Shown: positions 1 to 4,868 of the stretch, piece by piece
Numbering within the stretch: position 1 is the first letter of the stretch
Layout: every line of letters starts with the position of its first letter
Source of the DNA: Deltaproteobacteria bacterium
GTDB taxonomy: Bacteria > Desulfobacterota > Desulfuromonadia > Geobacterales > DSM-12255
DNA length: 5,783 bases
Assembly: GCA_017861215.1 (NCBI GenBank)
Contig: JAGFXN010000112.1
Span: forward strand, 1 to 5,783
Direction of reading: 5' to 3'
Program-made: the position numbers and the translations under genes
Notes under the pieces: model-generated
The model's input: the letters and a program-made list of their open reading frames with translations, nothing else
Told to the model about the DNA's origin: nothing
Databases searched by the model: none

Positions 1-9
1 GGGTACATC

Positions 10-405
10 ATGACTACAAAAGTGGTGAAGAGCGACGCGGAGTGGCGCAAGCAGCTCACTCCCGAGGAGTACCATGTAACCAGGGAGAAGGGGACCGAGC
101 GAGCCTATAGCGGGGCGACCTGGAACAACCATGAAAAGGGTATGTACCGCTGTGTCTGCTGCGGCAACGATCTGTTCAGCTCCGAACACAAGTATGAGTC
201 GGGCACCGGCTGGCCGAGCTTCTGGCAGCCGATAGCAAAGGAAAATGTCCGGGAAGTGCCGGACAATTCGCTTTTCACCAGGCGTACCGAGATCGTCTGC
301 AACAGATGCGACGCCCATCTCGGCCATGTCTTCAACGATGGGCCAAAACCGACCGGATTGCGCTACTGCATGAACTCGGCGGCGATGAAGTTCAGCAAAG
401 AATAA
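10..405 (+). CDS. msrB: peptide-methionine (R)-S-oxide reductase MsrB
   Basis: Reduces methionine-R-sulfoxide in oxidised proteins back to methionine, with electrons usually from thioredoxin; probably cytosolic, since no signal peptide is seen. The 131 residues match the usual length of a stand-alone MsrB domain. Two CxxC pairs, C48/C51 and C97/C100, are the structural zinc ligands of the family. GTGWPSFW (65-72), HLGHVFNDGP (103-112) and RYCMNS (118-123) are signature motifs, and C120 is the catalytic cysteine. The position that carries the resolving cysteine in many homologues (GCGWPSF) is T66 here, so this is probably a 1-Cys type enzyme or uses another partner. The frame stays open through the 9 bases before the ATG to the window edge, so an upstream start or an N-terminal extension cannot be excluded, but the N-terminus from this ATG (TTKVVKSDAEWRKQLTPEEY) is typical. 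It converges on the acyl-CoA ligase gene. Identity is very secure; the start is slightly less so. Confidence 0.96.
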   Translation: MTTKVVKSDAEWRKQLTPEEYHVTREKGTERAYSGATWNNHEKGMYRCVCCGNDLFSSEHKYESGTGWPSFWQPIAKENVREVPDNSLFTRRTEIVCNRCDAHLGHVFNDGPKPTGLRYCMNSAAMKFSKE

Positions 406-566
406 GGCTGTTCCAAAACCTCTGAACCGCAAAGGACCCAAAGGGCCTACAACACAAAGAAACCCTGATGCAAAAAAATCATCAGGGCTTGAATTCAGAA
501 TGGTTTTCTTCGCGTCCTTCTCGCATCCTTGGCGTACTTTGCGTTGAGAAAAGGTTTATGGCTGTT
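406..566. repeat. fold-back element A (imperfect palindrome of ~9-nt units)
   Basis: The convergent space between msrB and the acyl-CoA ligase is an imperfect palindrome. The left arm begins CCAAAACCT (413-421), continues with AAAG-bearing units (431-434 and 440-443, 9 apart; another at 456-459) and ends in CCCTGATG (463-470). The right arm starts CATCAGGG (480-487), then has CTT-bearing units at 508, 517, 528 and 537 (spacing 9, 11, 9) and closes with AGGTTTATGG (552-561). The reverse complement of the right arm (CGCAAAG-type units) matches the left arm with gaps. A perfect 7-base direct repeat, GGCTGTT, lies at 406-412 and 560-566, as a target-site duplication would. Similar GCAAAGGAC-type repeats are, from memory, common between genes in related genomes; that is recall, not a search. 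No protein is likely to be encoded here. Confidence 0.75.
454..487 (-). terminator. possible terminator of the acyl-CoA ligase transcript, core of element A
   Basis: A perfect 8-bp stem, CCCTGATG (463-470) with CATCAGGG (480-487), encloses a 9-nt A/T-rich loop. Read on the minus strand the stem is followed by TTTCTTTGTG, a broken U-tract, so it could end the ligase transcript about 110 bases after its stop codon. On the plus strand it is followed by CTTGAATTC, which is a poor tail for msrB. A smaller 6-bp hairpin (580-598) directly after the ligase stop codon has no U-tract. Confidence 0.4.
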
Positions 567-598
567 ATCGTTTTGGTAGCTGGAAATCAAAATTCCAG

Positions 599-2242
599 TT
601 ACCCGGCGTATTTCTCCCGCAACGTAACCTTGCTGACCTTGCCGACGCTGGTCTTGTCGATGGCGTCGACGAAACGGACCTTGAGCAGCACCACCTGCTT
701 GTTGACCAGGCCCTTGTCGGCGTACTCCCGCACAAGATGGGTCAGATCCTTCTCGTTGATGCCGCTGTCCGGTTTCGGCACTACCAGGGCCAGCGGCCGC
801 TCTCCCCATTTCTCATCCTGGACACCGATGACTGCCACTTCGGCAACCGCCGGGTGGTGGGCGATAATATCCTCCAGTTCCAGCGATGAAACCCACTCGC
901 CTGCCACCTTGATGATATCTTTGGTGCGGTCGGTAATGCGGACATAGCCGAGTTCGTCACGAACCGCCACGTCGCCGGTGTGCAGGTAGCCACCTTCCCA
1001 GAGCCGTTCGGACGCCTTGACATCCTTGAGATACCCCTGGGTAAGCCACGGCGCGCGTACCACGATCTCGCCGACACTCCTGTTGTCGCGCGGCTGCTCG
1101 ACCAGAGCTGCATCAACAACTTTGAGGTCTACCAGCGGCATGGTTCTGCCGGTCTTGCAGCGGATGGTCGCCTGCTCTGCCGGCGACAGTGCCAGCATCT
1201 CCGGCGTGAGGTGGGCGAGTGTCAGCAGCGGACAGGTTTCCGACATGCCGTAACCGGTGAAAACGTCGATGCCGCGGCTCATGGCATCCAGGCAGAGCGT
1301 ACGCGACATCGCTGCCCCGCCGATAATCAGCTTCCAGTTGGAGAGATCGATGCGCTGCGCATGCGGGTGCTTGAGCAACATGTGGAGGATCGTCGGCACG
1401 CAGTGGGAGAAGGTCACCCCCTCCTTTTCGACCAGCTCCAGGAGCGTATCCGGCACATAGCGGCCGGGGTAGACCTGCTTGACGCCGAGCATGGTGGCTA
1501 CGTAGGGAACACCCCAGGCATGGACATGAAACATCGGCGTGATCGGCATATAGACGTCCTGCCGGGTGAAACTGCCGTGGCCGGCTGCCGAACCGAGGAC
1601 ACTGAGGGCACCGAGGGTATGCAGCACCAGCTGCCGCTGGCTGAAGTAGACCCCTTTGGGCATGCCGGTGGTACCGGTAGTATAGAAGGTAGTGGCACGG
1701 ATGTTTTCGTCAAAGTCGGCAAAGCTGAACTCTGCGGCTGCCTTGGCAAGCAGCGCTTCGTACTCGCCGGCAAAGGGGATGGTGGTAGCCGGCGGCGCCG
1801 GTTCGTCAGTGAGCAGCACGAAGCTTTTGACCGTGTCAATCCGCCCGCGGATCTGTTCGAGGATCGGCAGAAACTCACTGTTGACGAGCAGCACATCATC
1901 TTCGGCGTGATCGATAGTGTAGAGAATCTGCTCCGGCGAGAGCCTGACATTGATGGTGTGCAGCACCGCGCCGATCATCGGCACGGCAAAGAAGCATTCC
2001 AGGTAGCGGTGCGAGTCCCAGTCCATGACGGCGACGGTGTCGCCGGGTCTGACGCCGAGATCGGTGAGGCTGTTGGCGAGTCGCTGCACCCGCTGCCGAA
2101 GTTCGCGGTAGCTGTAGCGAAAGGTGCCGCGGTAGACGATCTCCTGCTCCGGATTGTCCACCACCGGGCAGAACAGGAGATTTTTTATCAGGAGCTGGTA
2201 GTCGTAGGCCGATGGCGTGCGTGGGATGTTCAGGTCTTGCAT
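599..2242 (-). CDS. fatty-acid--CoA ligase (AMP-forming acyl-CoA synthetase)
   Basis: Activates a carboxylic acid, probably a medium- or long-chain fatty acid, to acyl-CoA via an acyl-adenylate, feeding beta-oxidation or lipid synthesis. With the start preferred here it has 547 residues, normal for the ANL (adenylate-forming) superfamily. Visible motifs are the phosphate-binding loop YTTGTTGMPKG (187-197), GYGMSET (330-336), YLHTGD (419-424), the hinge region ITDRTKDIIKVAGEW (436-450) and the C-terminal KTSVGK, whose last lysine (about 535) catalyses adenylation. The VAGEWVSSLELE stretch resembles AlkK-like medium-chain ligases more than the E. coli FadD type, but chain length cannot be read from sequence. 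The start at 2242 is chosen because GGAG lies 9 bases before it, whereas the ATG at 2257 is preceded by a C-rich stretch with no ribosome site. A strong terminator separates it from the upstream regulator gene, so it probably has its own promoter in 2243-2308; I see no convincing one. No signal peptide is seen. Confidence 0.93.
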   Translation of the reverse strand: MQDLNIPRTPSAYDYQLLIKNLLFCPVVDNPEQEIVYRGTFRYSYRELRQRVQRLANSLTDLGVRPGDTVAVMDWDSHRYLECFFAVPMIGAVLHTINVRLSPEQILYTIDHAEDDVLLVNSEFLPILEQIRGRIDTVKSFVLLTDEPAPPATTIPFAGEYEALLAKAAAEFSFADFDENIRATTFYTTGTTGMPKGVYFSQRQLVLHTLGALSVLGSAAGHGSFTRQDVYMPITPMFHVHAWGVPYVATMLGVKQVYPGRYVPDTLLELVEKEGVTFSHCVPTILHMLLKHPHAQRIDLSNWKLIIGGAAMSRTLCLDAMSRGIDVFTGYGMSETCPLLTLAHLTPEMLALSPAEQATIRCKTGRTMPLVDLKVVDAALVEQPRDNRSVGEIVVRAPWLTQGYLKDVKASERLWEGGYLHTGDVAVRDELGYVRITDRTKDIIKVAGEWVSSLELEDIIAHHPAVAEVAVIGVQDEKWGERPLALVVPKPDSGINEKDLTHLVREYADKGLVNKQVVLLKVRFVDAIDKTSVGKVSKVTLREKYAG

Positions 2243-2251
2243 GGCAGAAAT

Positions 2252-2255
2252 CTCC
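2252..2255 (-). promoter_or_regulatory. ribosome binding site deciding the acyl-CoA ligase start
   Basis: On the minus strand GGAG stands 9 bases before the ATG at 2242-2240. It lies inside the first codons of the longer reading that begins at 2257, which has no purine-rich site of its own. This favours the shorter protein by five residues. Confidence 0.6.
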
Positions 2256-2308
2256 ATTCAGGCGGGGGATTGGCGTAACGAGGACAGTTTTAGCATAGAT
2301 CTGGCGAC

Positions 2309-2337
2309 AAAAAAAGCCGGATGAGAGTTCATCCGGC
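2309..2337 (-). terminator. rho-independent terminator of the Rrf2 gene
   Basis: A perfect 9-bp GC-rich stem, GCCGGATGA (2316-2324) with TCATCCGGC (2329-2337), encloses a 4-nt loop. On the minus strand it is followed directly by seven Ts (the A-run at 2309-2315). It lies 34 bases after the stop codon of the Rrf2 regulator and insulates the downstream acyl-CoA ligase gene. On the plus strand there is no T-run after the stem, so it is one-directional. Confidence 0.93.
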
Positions 2338-2371
2338 CTGAATCTTTCTGGTTACCTGCAGCATTGGCGGG

Positions 2372-2836
2372 TCAGATGTGATACATGAGCCGCTGCTCCC
2401 GCTCTTTTTTCACTCCCAGCAGCTCGCCCCGGTCACAGAGGCTCTGCAGCGTCTGGGTGGCAAAGAAGGCATCCAGATTGAGCGCCGCCTCCTGCCAGAC
2501 CGCCTGGGTCACGCAGGCGCCGTCGAATTCGCACGGCACCTTTTTGCGGCCGCTGGAAGCGCATTCGACCAGCAGCAGATCCCCTTCAGTTGCATTGATA
2601 ATATCCCTGATGGTGATCTCTTCAGGACTTTTGGCGAGCATATAGCCGCCTTGCGGCCCGCGTTTGCTCTGCAGGATGCCGGCTTTTTTCAGTGACTGGA
2701 AAATCTGTTCGAGATAGCGCTGGGAAATATGCTGCCGGCGGGAAATATCCTGAATCTGGGTCGGCGCAGTCCCGCAGTTGTAGGCGATGTCAAACATGGC
2801 ACGCAGACCGTATCTGCTTTTGGTTGATAGGCGCAT
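2372..2836 (-). CDS. Rrf2-family transcriptional regulator, IscR-like
   Basis: A DNA-binding regulator of the Rrf2 family, whose members (IscR, NsrR, CymR) control Fe-S cluster assembly, nitric-oxide response or cysteine metabolism. Its 154 residues match the family. The N-terminal winged helix-turn-helix runs from MRLSTKSRYGLRAMFDIA through ISRRQHISQRYLEQIF (31-46), with the wing at KRGPQGGYMLAKSPEEITI (58-76). Three cysteines, C92, C102 and C108, lie where IscR binds its cluster, but the first gap is nine residues rather than five, and the residue matching the fourth ligand of E. coli IscR (H107) is Q111. A cluster is therefore plausible but the ligand set differs. The start has an ideal AGGAGGT at 2842-2848, 5 bases upstream. 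The gene is monocistronic: own promoter, strong terminator, and none of the isc genes that often follow such regulators. Targets cannot be deduced from the window apart from probable autoregulation through a dyad in its promoter. Confidence 0.92.
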   Translation of the reverse strand: MRLSTKSRYGLRAMFDIAYNCGTAPTQIQDISRRQHISQRYLEQIFQSLKKAGILQSKRGPQGGYMLAKSPEEITIRDIINATEGDLLLVECASSGRKKVPCEFDGACVTQAVWQEAALNLDAFFATQTLQSLCDRGELLGVKKEREQRLMYHI

Positions 2837-2856
2837 AATCTACCTCCTGACGCTGC

Positions 2857-2891
2857 AAACAGTTTGTATATTCCGGCACTGTTTTTGTCAA
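2857..2891 (-). promoter_or_regulatory. promoter of the Rrf2 gene with overlapping dyad operator candidate
   Basis: On the minus strand a perfect -35 box TTGACA (2886-2891) is followed at 17 bases by TACAAA (2863-2868), or at 15 bases by TATACA (2865-2870), as the -10. A perfect 7-bp inverted repeat, AAACAGT (2857-2863) and ACTGTTT (2878-2884), has 14 bases between its arms (21 bases between arm centres, two helical turns) and covers the promoter spacer. This geometry suits a dimeric winged-helix repressor, so autorepression by the Rrf2 protein is inferred. The sequence does not obviously match the E. coli IscR type 1 consensus. Confidence 0.65.
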
Positions 2892-2916
2892 GAATTAATG
2901 AAGGTAAGGATACGGC

Positions 2917-3003
2917 ATTCAGAATACAGGCTCCAGAATACAGGCAATGTCGCGCAAAGATTTATTCTCAATGCTGACTATTGACTTCTGTATTCTGTCT
3001 CCT
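2917..3003. repeat. fold-back element B (CAG heptads)
   Basis: An imperfect palindrome between the Rrf2 promoter and the 3' end of the orphan gene. The left arm carries the 12-mer CAGAATACAGGC twice, at 2920-2931 and 2934-2945, 14 bases apart. Read as heptads from 2920, every unit begins CAG. The right arm has CTGTATTCTG (2988-2997), the exact reverse complement of CAGAATACAG, within heptads ending CTG, followed by TCTCCT. The loop (about 2948-2982) is A/T-rich and has no further structure I can see. On minus-strand RNA the fold would sit in the 3' trailer of the orphan gene, starting 8 bases after its stop codon. Confidence 0.72.
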
Positions 3004-3011
3004 AAGCACCA

Positions 3012-3221
3012 TCACCAGGTAATTTCCGGGGGGGCAACGCGGCCGACATGCACTATCGTGCCATTTTCAATTTTGAACGAGTCACCGATCTGGTTGATCC
3101 AGGCGTTGCCCTCTTCAAGAGGTATCGGCACTTCCCGTTTGCCGAGCCAGACCTCCTGGCCGTCAACAAGCGCGTACCAGTCAAGGCTGCCGGTCATCCA
3201 GATCCTGTTTTTGATTTCCAT
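3012..3221 (-). CDS. small protein of unknown function (69 aa)
   Basis: I do not recognise this protein. It begins MEIKNRIWMTGSLDWYALVD and ends GRVAPPEITW. It has no signal peptide, membrane segment or cysteine. It is rich in aromatic and alternating hydrophobic residues (WMTGSLDWYALVDGQEVWLG, then FKIENGTIVHVGRV), which suggests a small beta-sheet fold. The start at 3221 is chosen because GGGAG (3227-3231 on the minus strand) stands 5 bases upstream. A longer reading to 3314 would translate the heptad repeats of element C and is unlikely; the ATG at 3233 has a weaker site. It is flanked on both sides by fold-back elements, B just after its stop codon and C 21 bases before its start, so it is an isolated single gene. 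Whether it is truly expressed is inferred from the good ribosome site and a composition unlike the flanking repeats. Confidence 0.65.
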   Translation of the reverse strand: MEIKNRIWMTGSLDWYALVDGQEVWLGKREVPIPLEEGNAWINQIGDSFKIENGTIVHVGRVAPPEITW

Positions 3222-3242
3222 GTTCTCTCCCATGCAACTTCC

Positions 3243-3404
3243 CAGGTTTATAGACTGAAGGCTGAAGGCTGAAGGCTGAAGGGAAATTCCTTGCAAGATC
3301 ATCATGCTGTTCAAATTGAACGGTTGTATGATTGTTGCATGGATTTATGCTGATAACCTGTCAGTCTTCTGTCTTCAGTCTTCAGTCTTCAGTCTTGATA
3401 CCTG
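3243..3404. repeat. fold-back element C (GGCTGAA / CAGTCTT heptads)
   Basis: A large palindrome filling the divergent space between the orphan gene and dapF. The left arm is four heptads, GACTGAA (3253-3259) then GGCTGAA three times (3260-3280). The right arm is five heptads, CAGTCTT (3362-3368), CTGTCTT, then CAGTCTT three times to 3396. The arms are reverse complements except for one base per unit (left C/T versus right T). Outside the heptads the match continues to terminal CAGGT (3243-3247) and ACCTG (3400-3404). The 78-base loop (3284-3361) codes for nothing convincing and contains a perfect 6-bp dyad, GTTCAA-A-TTGAAC (3309-3321). Confidence 0.8.
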
Positions 3405-3417
3405 AAGTCCCAAATTC

Positions 3418-3429
3418 TTGACATATAAT
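3418..3429 (+). promoter_or_regulatory. possible dapF promoter elements
   Basis: A perfect TATAAT (3424-3429) lies about 100 bases before the dapF start. The -35 position for it (about 3401-3406, CCTGAA) is poor. A TTGACA (3418-3423) abuts the TATAAT and has no good -10 at 16-18 bases downstream. One of the two is probably used, but the sequence alone does not settle which. On the opposite strand TTGACC (3438-3443) could be the -35 of a divergent promoter for the orphan gene, with only a weak -10. Confidence 0.35.
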
Positions 3430-3433
3430 TGCA

Positions 3434-3458
3434 GGCAGGTCAAGCCTTGCCCGTTTTT
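3434..3458 (+). terminator. hairpin with T-run in the dapF leader (possible attenuator)
   Basis: GGCAGG (3434-3439) pairs with CTTGCC (3446-3451), including one G-U pair, around a 6-nt loop. Two bases later comes a run of five Ts (3454-3458). It has the form of a weak intrinsic terminator, yet no plus-strand gene ends upstream. It lies at or just after the start point expected from the TATAAT at 3424. It could be an attenuator for dapF, or chance. Confidence 0.3.
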
Positions 3459-3530
3459 ACTTGTTGCTGCCGGCCATTTTTGCTATCTACGAAGTGATGT
3501 AGAGAGAAAACCAGCGAGGAGAGGTCGCCC

Positions 3531-4370
3531 ATGAAATTCACCAAGATGCACGGTGCCGGAAATGATTACGTTTATGTGAACTGCTTTGCCGAAAAGGTTG
3601 AAGACCCGGCGGAGTTGGCAATCAAGGTCGCCAACCGCAACTTCGGCATCGGTTCTGACGGGCTGATCCTGATCATGCCGTCTGTGAAGGCGGATGTCAG
3701 AATGAGGATGTTCAACTCTGACGGCTCCGAATCGGAAATGTGCGGCAACGGCATACGCTGCGTGGCAAAATACGCGTATGATCATGGCATCGTTGCCAAA
3801 AAGGAGATTACCGCCGAGACCGGAGCCGGGGTGCTTACCCTGCAGCTCTTCACCGGCAGCGACAACAGGGTTGAGCGTGTCAGGGTGAACATGGGGAAGC
3901 CGCGTCTCACCAAGGCCGAGATTCCGATGCTGGGTGAACCTGCCGGGGAGCAGACGGTCAATAAGCCGCTGAACATTCTCCATACGGTCTTTCATATCAC
4001 CACTGTCTCTATGGGGAACCCGCACTGTGTCATCTTTGTAGACGACGTGGAGAATTATCAGGTCGAAAAGTACGGCCCGCTCATTGAAAATCACGACATC
4101 TTCCCCCGCCGCACCAATGTCGAGTTCGTGCAGATTATTTCCAGAACCGAAGTCCGCCAGCGTACCTGGGAGCGCGGGGCGGGAGAAACCCTTGCCTGCG
4201 GTACCGGTGCCAGCGCCGTCTGTGTCGCGGGTGTTCTCAACGGCCTGACCGATACGCGGATTCTCAACCATCTCTCCGGCGGCGATCTTGAACTGGAGTG
4301 GGCTGATGACGGCAATCTCTACATGACCGGACCGGCTGTTGAGGTGTTTTCAGGGGAAATCAATCTGTAA
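3531..4370 (+). CDS. dapF: diaminopimelate epimerase
   Basis: Converts LL-diaminopimelate to meso-diaminopimelate, the last step before lysine and the cross-linking residue of peptidoglycan; cytosolic and cofactor-free. Its 279 residues match the family. The N-terminus MKFTKMHGAGNDYVYV carries the conserved HGxGNDF-like motif (Y for F here). The two catalytic cysteines are C71 in SEMCGNGIRC and C223 in LACGTGASA. GIGSDGLILI (39-48), MGNPHCVIFV (161-170) and ERGAGET (214-220) are the other family signatures. The start is supported by GAGGAGAGG (3516-3524), ending 6 bases before the ATG. It is not beside dapA, dapB or lysA. The upstream space holds element C and a candidate promoter; the stop codon is followed at once by element D. 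Because the frame from the dapF stop to the HIT start is open and in phase, the two genes share a reading frame separated only by TAA. Confidence 0.97.
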   Translation: MKFTKMHGAGNDYVYVNCFAEKVEDPAELAIKVANRNFGIGSDGLILIMPSVKADVRMRMFNSDGSESEMCGNGIRCVAKYAYDHGIVAKKEITAETGAGVLTLQLFTGSDNRVERVRVNMGKPRLTKAEIPMLGEPAGEQTVNKPLNILHTVFHITTVSMGNPHCVIFVDDVENYQVEKYGPLIENHDIFPRRTNVEFVQIISRTEVRQRTWERGAGETLACGTGASAVCVAGVLNGLTDTRILNHLSGGDLELEWADDGNLYMTGPAVEVFSGEINL

Positions 4371-4446
4371 TCCTGGCCAGGGGCCAAAGGCGAAAGGCGC
4401 CAGGAAAAACCTTCGGCCTTTAGCCCTACGCCCTTTGCCCTTAGCC
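4371..4446. repeat. fold-back element D (GGCNAAA / GCCCTTT heptads)
   Basis: It starts at the dapF stop codon. The left arm holds heptads GGCCAAA (4382-4388), GGCGAAA (4389-4395) and GGCGCCA (4396-4402). The right arm reads as heptads CCTTTAG, CCCTACG, CCCTTTG and CCCTTAG (4417-4444). A hairpin of 14 pairs in 17 positions can be drawn between 4381-4397 and 4410-4426 with a 12-nt loop. A separate perfect palindrome, CCTGGCCAGG (4372-4381), sits at the left end. Five Ts (4450-4454) follow the right arm and end at the HIT start codon, so the structure might partly terminate dapF transcripts. Confidence 0.75.
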
Positions 4447-4454
4447 GAGTTTTT

Positions 4455-4868
4455 ATGACCTGTCCCATGTGCACAAAATGGCATGACGAGCCTGACCTCC
4501 GCATTGCCGCGCTTGAGCAGTGCTATGTTATGCTCAACCGCGACCAGTTCTTTCAAGGGTACTGTTTTGTTTTTACCCGGGAGCATGTTACCGAGCTGTT
4601 TCATCTGGAAAAGAAGGTGCGCGCTGCGGTGATGGCAGAGGTCAGCAGTGTTGCTGCCGTCCTGTATAGCAGCTTTGCCCCTGCTAAAATCAATTACGAG
4701 CTGCTGGGGAACATGGTGCCGCATATGCACTGGCATGTTGTCCCCCGCTTCACAACTGATCCGCTCTGGCCGCGGCCGATCTGGAGTGAACCTCATACCG
4801 CGGTGGCACTGGCAGCGGCAGAGTACGCGCAGCGGATCAAACTGATCAGGAGCAGGCTGGAGGCTTGA
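4455..4868 (+). CDS. HIT-family nucleotide hydrolase/transferase
   Basis: A histidine-triad protein of 137 residues. HIT enzymes cleave dinucleoside polyphosphates or nucleoside phosphoramidates; the exact substrate cannot be told here. The active-site triad HMHWHVVP spans 90-97 (H90, H92, H94), within the family context YELLGNMVPHMHWHVVPRF. CPMC at 3-6 matches the N-terminal CxxC of zinc-binding HIT proteins. Probably cytosolic. The start is odd: the bases before the ATG are CCGAGTTTTT, with no Shine-Dalgarno, and the fold-back element ends 8 bases upstream. No other in-frame start lies between here and the dapF stop, and the MxCPxC N-terminus is typical, so the start is accepted. Its stop codon directly abuts the nfo ATG, so the two genes are almost surely co-translated. 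Confidence 0.9.
   Translation: MTCPMCTKWHDEPDLRIAALEQCYVMLNRDQFFQGYCFVFTREHVTELFHLEKKVRAAVMAEVSSVAAVLYSSFAPAKINYELLGNMVPHMHWHVVPRFTTDPLWPRPIWSEPHTAVALAAAEYAQRIKLIRSRLEA

Noticed and set aside
580..598. Hairpin CTGGAA/TTCCAG right after the ligase stop codon as its terminator
   Set aside because: Only 6 bp and followed on the minus strand by CTACCAAAACG with no U-run; the larger stem at 463-487 is the better candidate.
468..947. 159-residue plus-strand frame starting in element A
   Set aside because: It begins in the repeat and runs antisense into the ligase; serine/threonine-rich with no domain.
2243..2257. Longer ligase start five codons upstream
   Set aside because: No ribosome site precedes it, while a good GGAG lies correctly placed for the ATG at 2242.
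980..2278. 432-residue plus-strand open frame opposite the acyl-CoA ligase
   Set aside because: It mirrors a gene with every ligase motif intact, and its sequence shows no recognisable domain and is rich in H, R and G.
3222..3314. N-terminal extension of the 69-residue protein
   Set aside because: The added residues are translated heptad repeats of element C, and the internal ATG at 3221 has the best ribosome site.
3309..3321. GTTCAA-A-TTGAAC dyad in the loop of element C as an operator
   Set aside because: It is a perfect 6-bp dyad but has no convincing promoter beside it on either strand, and short dyads arise often in A/T-rich loops; it is kept only as a note.
3253..3396. CRISPR-like array
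   Set aside because: Units are 7 bases with no spacers, and the two arms are inverted to each other, which is a fold-back repeat and not a CRISPR.
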